A DNA stretch of 7,715 bases from Blastocatellia bacterium (GCA_003175865.1 PSRF01000264.1:1-7715), one strand, 5' to 3'. Shown: positions 1-6,547, numbered from the stretch's first letter. Numbers and translations are program-made. The notes: a model not told the origin generated them from the letters alone.

Positions 1-693
1 CCATCGTACAGTCCTGTCGAAACACTAATAGTCTCTGATGTCCATCTTGGCTCGGAAGTGAGTCGCGCCGCCGACTTACTTGCTGTACTCAAGGCACATC
101 GTTTTAAACGGCTCATCCTTCTCGGCGATATCTTCGCCGATCTCAATTTCAAACGACTCAAGAGAGAACATTGGGATTTACTCTCCTACGTCCGCAAGCT
201 GTCGAATCCCAAACGACAAGTTGAAGTGGTGTGGGTTGAGGGAAACCATGACCGGGGACTCTCCGACGTAATGTCACATCTCGTCGGCGTCCATGTTCTC
301 GAAGAATATGAATGGACCTTTGAGGGCCAGAAATACCTGGCAGTACATGGGCATCAGTTCGATCGATTCATGGTTGACAATCAAATGTTGAGCGAACTTG
401 GTGCGAACGTTTTTCTATGGATCCAGAAATGCGATTTTCGAGAACAACGACTTAGCCGCTATTTGGACCGACTCAATACTTCCTGGTTGAGAATGACGCC
501 ACGCGTGGCTGCCGGAGCCCTTGCAATGGCTGCAGCACGCAACGCGAGTTTTGTTTTCTGTGGACACACGCATGTTGCCATGTATCGTGAGGCGCACGGT
601 ATTCAATATTTCAACACCGGCTGTTGGACGCAATCGCCGGCGAGCTACGTAACAATTTCATCTGAAGGGGTGAGATTACATGAGCACGAATGA
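1..693 (+). CDS. LpxH-like metallophosphoesterase (COG2908 family), 5' end cut off by the window
   Basis: The frame is open from base 1 to the TGA at 691-693, so the GTG at 58 is an internal valine codon and the start lies left of the window; 230 residues are visible. All calcineurin-like phosphoesterase blocks are present (numbered from base 1): SDVHLG with D13 and H15, LLGDIF with D43, GNHD with N82 and H83, VHGHQFD with H116 and H118, and CGHTH with H189 and H191. These residues normally bind two metal ions. The order of motifs and the late NTGxW segment fit COG2908, the UDP-2,3-diacylglucosamine diphosphatase group, whose LpxH members cleave the lipid A precursor to lipid X. Not every COG2908 protein is a true LpxH, so lipid A synthesis is likely but unproven. 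It overlaps the next gene, a glycosyltransferase, which supports a role in envelope lipid or glycan metabolism. A cysteine sits where NTGDW is common in relatives as I recall them. Confidence 0.88.
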   Translation, partial: PSYSPVETLIVSDVHLGSEVSRAADLLAVLKAHRFKRLILLGDIFADLNFKRLKREHWDLLSYVRKLSNPKRQVEVVWVEGNHDRGLSDVMSHLVGVHVLEEYEWTFEGQKYLAVHGHQFDRFMVDNQMLSELGANVFLWIQKCDFREQRLSRYLDRLNTSWLRMTPRVAAGALAMAAARNASFVFCGHTHVAMYREAHGIQYFNTGCWTQSPASYVTISSEGVRLHEHE

Positions 694-1408
694 AGAATTG
701 ACCATTGTGATTCCTGCCAAAAACGAAGAGCGCTTGATAGGAACCTTGCTGGACTCAATCTGTAAGCAAGACTACGAACGGATCCGAAGTACGACCATCT
801 ATCTCGCCAATGCCAATTCAACTGACCGCACTGTCGAACGCGCATTGTCCTATGCTGACACGCTGCACATCAGAATCATTCAGGGAGGATTACCTGCTCA
901 GGGAAGAAATGCCGGCGCCCGGATGGCTAATAGCAAATACATTCTTTTTCTCGATGCAGACGTCGAGCTTGGGGATCGCGGTTTAATTCGACGTGGTGTC
1001 GAGCTGATGAAACGACGTCAACTGGACTGTGCCACGACTTTCATACTTTCCGAAGACACGAATGTCTTAAACAATCTAATGTACCTTGGAAACTGCATCA
1101 TCCAGATTGGATCGAAGTATTCGAGACCATTCAGTCCGGGTGCCTTCATGTTGTTTGAACGTCAGCGGTTTAATGAGTTAGGCGGATTCAATGTCAGCGT
1201 CTTATACGCTGAGGATTTCTTTCTCACCAAGAACGTTAACACTAAACGATTCGGCATTGTGCCGGGTTTTATTCGTACAACGAACAGACGATTCAAGCAG
1301 ATGGGCCACCTGAAGTTTATCCGTCTGTTTTTCAGAGCTGTTGCGAATAGCGGAAACGACGCATTCTTTTTCGAAGATCACCAGTACTGGGCTGAACAGG
1401 ACAGCTGA
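680..1408 (+). CDS. Family 2 glycosyltransferase (GT-A fold)
   Basis: This 242-residue protein probably transfers a sugar from a nucleotide-sugar donor to a lipid or glycan at the inner face of the inner membrane. Visible GT2 blocks are the N-terminal strand IVIPAKNEERLIGTLLDSI (residues 9-27), ANANSTDRT at 43-51 (the usual DxxSTDxT loop), GRNAGA at 75-80, the metal-binding LDAD at 91-94 (DxD equivalent), and GGF...YAEDFFL at 168-182, whose acidic pair is the usual catalytic-base region. No signal peptide or clear membrane helix is seen. The residue that is normally Asp in the uracil-binding loop appears as Asn44. The ATG overlaps the end of the phosphoesterase gene by 14 bp and is preceded by a GAAGGGG ribosome-binding site inside that gene, so the two are probably co-transcribed and translationally coupled. 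Donor and acceptor cannot be read from the sequence. Confidence 0.88.
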   Translation: MSTNEELTIVIPAKNEERLIGTLLDSICKQDYERIRSTTIYLANANSTDRTVERALSYADTLHIRIIQGGLPAQGRNAGARMANSKYILFLDADVELGDRGLIRRGVELMKRRQLDCATTFILSEDTNVLNNLMYLGNCIIQIGSKYSRPFSPGAFMLFERQRFNELGGFNVSVLYAEDFFLTKNVNTKRFGIVPGFIRTTNRRFKQMGHLKFIRLFFRAVANSGNDAFFFEDHQYWAEQDS

Positions 1409-1515
1409 TGGTTAAGACATGTTAGCGCTAAGTTTGAACAGAATTGACTGAGTATTATTTCCGCAAAAGCACTCTGCCGGTCGCGTGATCAAGGCTTTTA
1501 GCTTGTTCGTGGCTT

Positions 1516-2070
1516 TCACTCAAATTCCTTACCTCCGGCTGTTGTGCGATCGTGCTTAACGGTGAGCAGCCGGAAAACCAGCGCGTGTGAAACCAGCAGG
1601 GGAGGCACGATTGCGGTCACGATAAAAAACGCGGCGCCGAGATCGCCAGGATTCAGTTGAACGCGCGCCCCTTCGATAAACGCGAACAACAGATCGAGTG
1701 CGCCTTCTATGTTGAAAAACCATACTGCTGCGATGGCCCAGACAGTTCGATGTGAAAGACCGATCGTGGCGATGATGGCGAGCACTCCCGCCGTGAAATC
1801 TCCCCACGCTGCTGGAATCGCAAAGGCTGACGGCAAATGCGGAGAAACGACTCCCGGCACTATAAAGCTGAGTCCGATGAAACGCAGAAACATGTGCGGC
1901 GCGACCAGCCTGACCAGCGCGTCGTTTCTATTCATGGTCCGAAGCCAGGGCCAGGCAAACAGCATTACAATAATGACAGAACTGACCAGACTCATCAGAA
2001 TGCTAATTCCGAATACTGCGCGCGGATCCATCGCTCCTTTCACAAGACTCATCTGAACCAAGTACTGCAC
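1516..2070 (-). CDS. Hypothetical multi-pass membrane protein
   Basis: I do not recognise this family. The 184-residue product is mostly hydrophobic, with about five likely membrane helices near residues 18-42, 58-78, 84-106, 110-134 and 144-170. The loops hold Arg/Asn (LRTMNRND, 43-50), a Trp-Gly-Asp (89-91), a FNIEGALD stretch (119-126) and a charged C-terminal tail (TVKHDRTTAGGKEFE). No enzyme motif is evident. I accept the GTG start at 2070 because a GAGGAG Shine-Dalgarno sequence lies eight bases upstream; an ATG seven codons in (2052) is the alternative and has no comparable site. It is convergent with the glycosyltransferase (107 bp between the stop codons) and about 120 bp from the end of the zinc-ribbon gene on the same strand. 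Its integral-membrane nature is secure; the function is unknown. Confidence 0.75.
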   Translation of the reverse strand: MQYLVQMSLVKGAMDPRAVFGISILMSLVSSVIIVMLFAWPWLRTMNRNDALVRLVAPHMFLRFIGLSFIVPGVVSPHLPSAFAIPAAWGDFTAGVLAIIATIGLSHRTVWAIAAVWFFNIEGALDLLFAFIEGARVQLNPGDLGAAFFIVTAIVPPLLVSHALVFRLLTVKHDRTTAGGKEFE

Positions 2071-2077
2071 TCAAAGC

Positions 2078-2084
2078 TCTCCTC
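2078..2084 (-). promoter_or_regulatory. Shine-Dalgarno site that supports a GTG start
   Basis: Read on the minus strand this is GAGGAGA, eight bases before the GTG at 2070. It is the only good ribosome-binding site near the possible starts of the membrane protein, so it favours GTG over the ATG at 2052. Confidence 0.65.
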
Positions 2085-2189
2085 AATCTGCGTTCTGATC
2101 GGGATATTCAATGTTGGTCACGGCGCGGCGAAGGAACTATGAAAGCTAGGTTGATTCGGCTTGCTCAAGCAAAGCGATATTCGGGGGCG

Positions 2190-2669
2190 CTAAATCTTTG
2201 GGTTACGTTTCAAATCTAGCGTGGTGTTTTCAGTGACTGACTCTGGGGCCAGGCGGTTGAAGTCTGATTGAGGACCTGGAGTGATTGTTTCGTTTCGTCT
2301 CTCCGCATCCAAAGCTCTTGTCTTAGCGCTACCCGATAGTAGTCGAGTCGCTTGCCGGACACGCGATTTGCCAATCATCACCAGGGGCAAACCAATCAGA
2401 GCACCGAGCAGTGCATTTATCATGGCAATTGTGCCCAAGATCGGATTGCCTAAGAGCACACCGATTAGCGTTATGATTACTGCAATCAACATGAAAACAG
2501 CCAAGGTTGCAATACCGCCATTCATCACATCCGCGCTCGATTTCAACTTGGCTAATGATTCCGACGCAGCCCCATGCAAAGCCAGTCGCACGTCCGACAG
2601 CGACTGCCCGCATTGCCGGCAGTAACCTTGTGCTAAGTCATTCTCGATTCCACATCCTGGGCAGAACAT
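2190..2669 (-). CDS. Zinc-ribbon membrane protein of unknown function
   Basis: A 159-residue protein. Residues 1-22 form a zinc ribbon of the CxxC-x(10)-CxxC type (Cys3, Cys6, Cys17, Cys20: MFCPGCG...YCRQCGQ), which should bind one zinc ion. A short polar linker is followed by two adjacent membrane helices (about 51-74 and 76-100) with a tight turn at GNP, then a polar, charged C-terminal tail. Such zinc-ribbon/two-helix proteins are common in Acidobacteria and other soil bacteria and are mostly uncharacterised; roles as assembly or sensing factors are conjecture. The frame stays open upstream to a TTG at 2759, but I chose the ATG at 2669 because the ribbon starts immediately there, as is usual for these proteins, and a CGGGGA sequence lies about six to seven bases before it. 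No operon partner is obvious. Confidence 0.72.
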   Translation of the reverse strand: MFCPGCGIENDLAQGYCRQCGQSLSDVRLALHGAASESLAKLKSSADVMNGGIATLAVFMLIAVIITLIGVLLGNPILGTIAMINALLGALIGLPLVMIGKSRVRQATRLLSGSAKTRALDAERRNETITPGPQSDFNRLAPESVTENTTLDLKRNPKI

Positions 2670-2722
2670 TTTGATCCCCGATACGCTCAGTGACAATTCA
2701 GTAATGGACCACTGGCAACTAA

Positions 2723-2839
2723 TTAAGGTCGCTTCGTGCGGCAGCCAGAGGAGCTGCAACGGAGAGTCACGTCTACTCTCGCTGCCTTCACATTTGCCGG
2801 GAACACTAGAACGAAAAATGCAATCAGCGCAAGCCTCAC
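2723..2839 (-). pseudogene. Signal-peptide-like fragment, possibly a gene remnant
   Basis: From a GTG at 2839 the minus strand encodes 38 residues that begin like a signal peptide: MRLALIAFFVLVFPANVKA followed by ARVDV, with a plausible AxA-like cleavage point after residue 19. After cleavage only about 19 residues remain, including CSSSGC and a basic end, before TAA at 2723. There is no Shine-Dalgarno sequence before the GTG. The frame is open further upstream and overlaps the end of the 2860-3144 frame, so the two could be pieces of one frameshifted gene. A chance hydrophobic run is equally possible. Confidence 0.2.
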
Positions 2840-2859
2840 TGCTGTACGGTCGGAACTAG

Positions 2860-3144
2860 TTAGCCGAATTGCTCGCCAATTCCAGCGCCTGGCGCATGAT
2901 AACAGTCTACGCACCTTGACCTTGAACTGAGCATCCCTTCTTGTAAGCTCGGTCCCGAATGCCGTGCGACGATCTTTCCGATCGATTTGAGGGATCGTCG
3001 CGATATCTCATCAAACAGGACAACCAACAATACTCCGGGGACGAAAAGCACGAAGTCCCTCCATCCCAGGACTGGGTCTCCATGAAGCGGAACGCCAAGA
3101 GGGGAGAACGTGAGCATGCTCGAAATGAATTGGCGACTCCGCAT
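2860..3144 (-). CDS. Possible small membrane protein (weak ORF)
   Basis: From the ATG at 3144 this frame encodes 94 residues. The central part, DFVLFVPGVLLVVLF, could form one membrane helix and is followed by a basic segment (RRSLKSIGK), a positive-inside pattern. The C-terminus (CVDCYHAPGAGIGEQFG) has a CxxC but no recognisable domain. The frame can be extended to a TTG at 3168. Neither start has a clear ribosome-binding site; only a GGCGGC run precedes the ATG. A perfect inverted repeat (2966-3001) lies inside the frame. I recognise no family. It may be real, a decayed gene, or chance; the hydrophobic block is the main argument for coding. Confidence 0.25.
   Translation of the reverse strand: MRSRQFISSMLTFSPLGVPLHGDPVLGWRDFVLFVPGVLLVVLFDEISRRSLKSIGKIVARHSGPSLQEGMLSSRSRCVDCYHAPGAGIGEQFG
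2966..3001. repeat. Perfect 9-bp inverted repeat, 18-base loop
   Basis: GCGACGATC at 2966-2974 is the exact reverse complement of GATCGTCGC at 2993-3001. A transcript could form a GC-rich stem of nine pairs. No T-run follows on either strand, so it is not a standard intrinsic terminator. It sits inside the weak minus-strand frame and about 260 bases past the receptor stop codon. Confidence 0.5.
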
Positions 3145-3264
3145 ATGCACGCCGCCGGTCGAACCCAAAACGTCAGTGATAAATACGCGTTGGCTCTATC
3201 GAACGATCACTTGTAAAGGTAGTTCAGCGCGACGCGAGGACTGTCACGCTGATTACCAGATTCT

Positions 3265-5793
3265 TCAGAAGGTGATGCCGGTCTGCACCTGAAACGCTCT
3301 CGGCGAAATGAAGTGCGTACCGCTAAACGTTGATTCAAAGTTATAGAGAGCGCTCTTGTTGGTTAGGTTGATGACGGTGAACCGCAGCGTCATCTTTGTA
3401 TGTTCGGTGCGAAGCAGATTGTCCGTACCCAAACTGAAGTCGAAGACATGACGGGCCGCGATTCGCGGTGGATTTGTATCGTCATTCTCAGTTCCTTCGG
3501 CAGGAATCCGCACCCTTAAGGCGCCGAACGTAGGCGAATTGCAAGTAGTAATCGGATTCGTCATCGTCGCAAACGTGTTGCCGCAGAAAAGTCCGATCTG
3601 TTGTTGCTCATCGCCTGTGAATCCTAGAACGGTTCCGAAATCAGGAACTGCTCCAGCCACAAGGCCGCTGTCGTATCTCCAAGTGAACGCAGCATAAGGC
3701 GCAAGCTTTTTCCAGTGCATGAGTTGATATTGCACTTGAGTTGTTTGCTGAAAGACCTGGTCATGGTCTATTCGGAATACACCGGTGGGAAGATCCGAGT
3801 TGAAGAACAGTCCGCCAGTCTCCGGCGGAAAGAATCTTGCTCGCGTATGACCGGCGACGACGAAAGCAGTCAAGCCGTGGTAGTTCGCAAGGTTCGCACG
3901 AAAAGAAACTCCATCAAGTTTTGATTGGTTCCATGAGATAGGGAACGCAACGGACGTATTAAAGAGTACGTTGAAATCATAGGCGTTGGTCGTCCGTTTG
4001 TTGAAGTAATCAACATCGAGCACAACATACTTGGATATGCCCTGTTGAAATCCAACGTTGTACTGGTTTCTCCGCCCGGGTTGCAGCGGTAGATTGCTGG
4101 TGTCGCCCAGAGTACCATTTGCTAAACCCCCGGCTCCGGTAACACTTGAGAGGACCAGGTTCTCGTTGTAGGGCGTTTCGAAATTTCTCGTGTACGAGGC
4201 ACGCAGTACTGTGTTGGTGTGCTGAAACAAATACGAAACGCCGAGGCGCGGTTGGAGTAAGTGTCCTCTCGTAATTCCGTTGTAGTTATCAAATCGAAGG
4301 CCAAGCAGAAACGTCGCGTGACCCAGTGTCAGGTTGTCTTGTCCGTAGAAAGCCTCTTGCTTGATATCTGTGTGTCCGTGGAAAACGAAAGCCTGTCCGC
4401 CACGCGTTAGATCAAAGGCCGCTAAGCCTGGCAAAAAGTCCGGATTGGCTGGGTCGTTAAAGTTTGGATCAGTAATACCGAACTGAAATCCTTCATTAAG
4501 AAACGTATGGGAGAACTGCACGCCAAATTTGGCGTTATGTCGTCCTTTTACGTATGAAAGGTCCGATTTGATACCGATGTTATTCAGTCGACGTGACTGG
4601 CTGAAACTTATTGTGTCGTCGGCGAATGGATTCGGGCTGGCGAAGTATTTTACGTTGTCGAGACGATAGTAGGGATTGATCGTTAGCACCGTAGTCGGAC
4701 TAAAGATGTGAACGTATCCGGGCGCGATGTTCAAACTTTGAACGAGTTGTCGCTGATCTTGGCCGTTTGCATCCTGGTCGAAGTCATTCGGTGTTTGAAA
4801 ACTATTGCGGGCAAGAAACAGATTCAGGTGAAAGGTATTGTTGGGGTTGGGGCTGTAGTCGATGCGATCGAAAAGATTGGCTGCTCTGCCGCGATCGTGG
4901 CGCACCGTAAACTCCGGTGCATCGAGAAATCTGCCAGACCGTTCAAACGTGAATGACGTGAAATTTCCGAGTTTCGCATTGCCATAACCAAAGGAACCAT
5001 CCTGGCTGACAGTGCCGAACGATCCATAGCTTGTCATGAAGCTCCCCGTCGGCTTCTTTTGGTTCAATCCCGACTTGGTCACCGCATTAACTACGAGACT
5101 TGTCTTATCGCCGTATTCTGCAGGAGTCGCTCCAGTGATCACTTCTAAAGATTGGACTGCGTTAGGTGGCAACTGTGTTGAGAATGCTTTGCTTTGCTGA
5201 TCAGAAACGGGTTGGTTGTCGATTGAATATGATGTCTGTGCGTGGTCTCCGAGTGGATGAAAGAAACCATTTGAATCGGCAACAACGCCAGGCGCGGCGA
5301 GTGTTATGACATCGCTTAGTCCAGATCCTGGAGATCGAAGCGGCAGTCTCGTCAGCAAACTCTTGTCAACATCAGTATGAGCATTCGGAACATTCTCAAG
5401 CACTTCAGCGGTACCGCTTGTGATTGTTACTGAGGCGGTGGTTGAACCGACAGTCAGTGGAATAGATAAATTGACGAGCACAGAGCTTCGAACATTTACC
5501 TGACCGCGGACTTCGTCGAAGCCGGAAGCCGATACTGTATACACGTAGTTGTTGAATGGAACATTATCAAAACGAAAAGTTCCATCACTGCTTGTAGTGG
5601 CAGATTGCTTGAATCCAGTTATCGCGTTTTCGAGCGTTATCGTCGCGTTTGCAACGACAGCCTTGTCTGGATCGAGAACTGTCCCTGTCACAGTCCCAGA
5701 GCTGAGTGATTGCGCTGATATTGAGAAGCTTAGGCCGAATGAAATGATGACCAGGAATAATGATTTGACCAGGTGGAGAATTCGGGTATTCAT
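3265..5793 (-). CDS. TonB-dependent receptor with carboxypeptidase-regulatory-like domain (Oar-like)
   Basis: An 842-residue outer-membrane receptor, complete at both ends. Residues 1-27 form a signal peptide (basic MNTRILHLVK, hydrophobic core, SISA then Q28). Residues about 33-112 are a carboxypeptidase-regulatory-like beta sandwich (GTVTGTVLDPDKAVVANATI, DGTFRFDNVP, YTVSASGF). A TonB-box-like ASVTITS is at 120-126. The plug runs from about 130 to 245, with SIDNQPVSDQQ, SLEVITGATPAEYGD and NAVTKSG. The rest is a beta barrel rich in aromatic and Asn residues, ending in Phe as outer-membrane proteins usually do. Cys737 and Cys751 appear to be the only cysteines of the mature protein. The ATG at 5793 is fixed by the Shine-Dalgarno site TAGGAGGT nine bases upstream and by the signal peptide; the frame extends to a TTG at 5847 without support. 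The substrate is unknown. The DUF2946-like gene 153 bp upstream on the same strand hints at metal or metal-complex uptake. Confidence 0.92.
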   Translation of the reverse strand: MNTRILHLVKSLFLVIISFGLSFSISAQSLSSGTVTGTVLDPDKAVVANATITLENAITGFKQSATTSSDGTFRFDNVPFNNYVYTVSASGFDEVRGQVNVRSSVLVNLSIPLTVGSTTASVTITSGTAEVLENVPNAHTDVDKSLLTRLPLRSPGSGLSDVITLAAPGVVADSNGFFHPLGDHAQTSYSIDNQPVSDQQSKAFSTQLPPNAVQSLEVITGATPAEYGDKTSLVVNAVTKSGLNQKKPTGSFMTSYGSFGTVSQDGSFGYGNAKLGNFTSFTFERSGRFLDAPEFTVRHDRGRAANLFDRIDYSPNPNNTFHLNLFLARNSFQTPNDFDQDANGQDQRQLVQSLNIAPGYVHIFSPTTVLTINPYYRLDNVKYFASPNPFADDTISFSQSRRLNNIGIKSDLSYVKGRHNAKFGVQFSHTFLNEGFQFGITDPNFNDPANPDFLPGLAAFDLTRGGQAFVFHGHTDIKQEAFYGQDNLTLGHATFLLGLRFDNYNGITRGHLLQPRLGVSYLFQHTNTVLRASYTRNFETPYNENLVLSSVTGAGGLANGTLGDTSNLPLQPGRRNQYNVGFQQGISKYVVLDVDYFNKRTTNAYDFNVLFNTSVAFPISWNQSKLDGVSFRANLANYHGLTAFVVAGHTRARFFPPETGGLFFNSDLPTGVFRIDHDQVFQQTTQVQYQLMHWKKLAPYAAFTWRYDSGLVAGAVPDFGTVLGFTGDEQQQIGLFCGNTFATMTNPITTCNSPTFGALRVRIPAEGTENDDTNPPRIAARHVFDFSLGTDNLLRTEHTKMTLRFTVINLTNKSALYNFESTFSGTHFISPRAFQVQTGITF

Positions 5794-5802
5794 TTTGCAA
5801 TT

Positions 5803-5810
5803 ACCTCCTA
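5803..5810 (-). promoter_or_regulatory. Near-perfect Shine-Dalgarno site of the receptor gene
   Basis: On the minus strand this reads TAGGAGGT, nine bases before the ATG at 5793. It decides the start of the receptor in favour of 5793 over the upstream in-frame TTG at 5847, and predicts strong translation. Confidence 0.85.
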
Positions 5811-5850
5811 ATGATGAACCGATGAAATTCGCCGGTGGATTTGGCAAGTG

Positions 5851-5871
5851 CCGATCGAACTACCTGATCGG
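5851..5871. promoter_or_regulatory. Operator-like inverted repeat upstream of the receptor
   Basis: CCGATC at 5851-5856 and GATCGG at 5866-5871 are perfect inverted arms separated by nine bases. The site lies about 58 bp upstream of the receptor start codon, between it and the DUF2946-like gene. Its 21-bp size suits a dimeric repressor, but a short 5'-UTR hairpin or chance is possible. I found no convincing promoter beside it. Confidence 0.3.
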
Positions 5872-5946
5872 ACTGCGCAATCAAACGGAAATGAACGTCA
5901 TCCCGCAGATCAAACTAGCGAGATAATGAATCGACTATTTGGATTA

Positions 5947-6339
5947 TTAGTTGGTAATTGGCGGTGCGCGTCCGCGAGATGAGGTTGCAAAGAGTGAATC
6001 GTGAGTTATCGGATCAGACGCTGAGTAATACTGTATGTCGGTGGACGCAAGTACAAAAACAGGTGCAGAGATCGCCGCGCTCGAGAGGCCGCGCTGGAAC
6101 TGACACACGAGACAATTGCGCTCGAGCGGTGCCTTGGTTGAGGAATTATTCTCGCTTGTATCAGAGAATACAGAGGCCCAACGTGAAGTGGCAGTTATCT
6201 TTTCTGAACCAAGACCGTGATGGTGGAATATTTCCGCGGAAGAGCTATAACTGATGAGGAACAGTAAAAGGTAGCTCAACACCCGCGAGCCGCGTGCTCG
6301 TCGAATGTGTAAGGTTGAAATTGTAGGAACTTTAGTCAT
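5947..6339 (-). CDS. DUF2946-like small membrane-anchored His/Cys protein
   Basis: A 130-residue protein with a basic N-terminus (HIRRARGSR, 11-19) and one hydrophobic segment (about 20-35, VLSYLLLFLISYSSSA) that serves as a signal peptide or anchor. It is followed by a His triplet (HHHG, 39-42), a CLVC motif (Cys76, Cys79) and a C-terminal RGRAPP (122-127). A hydrophobic start, histidines, a central CxxC and an RGPP-like tail are what I recall of DUF2946 proteins, often encoded next to TonB-dependent copper receptors in Proteobacteria. The His and Cys residues could bind a metal in the periplasm. Here too the gene lies just upstream of, and on the same strand as, a TonB-dependent receptor (153 bp gap), so co-transcription is plausible. 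The ATG at 6339 has no clear Shine-Dalgarno site and the frame has no second Met. The family assignment is by pattern, not by alignment. Confidence 0.62.
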   Translation of the reverse strand: MTKVPTISTLHIRRARGSRVLSYLLLFLISYSSSAEIFHHHGLGSEKITATSRWASVFSDTSENNSSTKAPLERNCLVCQFQRGLSSAAISAPVFVLASTDIQYYSASDPITHDSLFATSSRGRAPPITN

Positions 6340-6358
6340 CGCGGCAACCGCCGACTCG

Positions 6359-6388
6359 ACGTTAGTCTCTGAAAGCCGTGCATGTCAA
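6359..6388 (-). promoter_or_regulatory. Predicted promoter of the DUF2946-like gene
   Basis: On the minus strand a perfect -35 box TTGACA (6388-6383) is followed after 18 bases by TAACGT (6364-6359), which keeps the key TA...T of a -10 box. Transcription would begin near 6352, only about a dozen bases before the ATG at 6339, which would give a very short leader without a Shine-Dalgarno site. Confidence 0.42.
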
Positions 6389-6450
6389 CTGGGAAAGACT
6401 CTATAGAACCCCCACGCTGGCTGCAGTTTTCATTCCGGCTTAAATTCTGA

Positions 6451-6479
6451 TTGCTGCCAAGTGCACTTTTCAGTAAATA
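6451..6479 (+). promoter_or_regulatory. Weak candidate promoter of the PepSY-like gene
   Basis: TTGCTG (6451-6456), a 17-base spacer and TAAATA (6474-6479) lie about 70 bp before the ATG at 6548. Spacing is ideal, but both boxes match the consensus only partly. It sits in the 208-bp divergent region shared with the DUF2946-like gene. Confidence 0.28.
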
Positions 6480-6547
6480 CATCAAACTCTAATGGCTGAA
6501 GACGAACTCATTCAATAGCCATTCACAAGCGAGAAGAGAGGACACAC

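Larger units (their letters stand above)
2670..3264. other. 595-bp interval without a confident gene
   Basis: This stretch separates the zinc-ribbon gene from the 3' end of the TonB-dependent receptor. All open frames here are short. The two minus-strand frames that look least random are listed separately (2860-3144 and 2723-2839); each has one hydrophobic stretch and neither has a good ribosome-binding site. Plus-strand frames have no recognisable motif and look like shadows. One perfect 9-bp inverted repeat lies at 2966-3001. The upstream signals of the zinc-ribbon gene must lie at the left end of this interval, but I could not pick out a convincing promoter. It may be a decayed gene or a long untranslated spacer. 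Confidence 0.5.

Noticed and set aside
58..60. GTG as the start of the phosphoesterase
   Set aside because: The frame continues to base 1 and encodes the essential SDVHLG metal-binding motif before this codon, so GTG is internal.
1422..1431. 10-bp palindrome TTAGCGCTAA just after the glycosyltransferase gene
   Set aside because: It has no loop for a hairpin and no promoter beside it; a palindrome of this length can occur by chance.
1465..1499. Possible bidirectional terminator between the convergent genes (AAAAGC ... GCTTTT)
   Set aside because: The arms are only six AT-rich pairs with a loop of more than 20 bases and there is no adjacent T-run beyond the arm; too weak to call.
2670..2759. 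N-terminal extension of the zinc-ribbon protein from a TTG
   Set aside because: The extra 30 residues have no motif, and zinc-ribbon proteins of this kind normally begin right at the MxCPxCG segment.
4708..5027. Open frames of 60-80 codons on both strands inside the receptor gene
   Set aside because: They overlap a clear receptor barrel, have no ribosome-binding site and no recognisable domain.
5794..5847. N-terminal extension of the first receptor from a TTG
   Set aside because: The signal peptide and a near-perfect Shine-Dalgarno site place the start at 5793; the Shine-Dalgarno site itself lies inside this extension.
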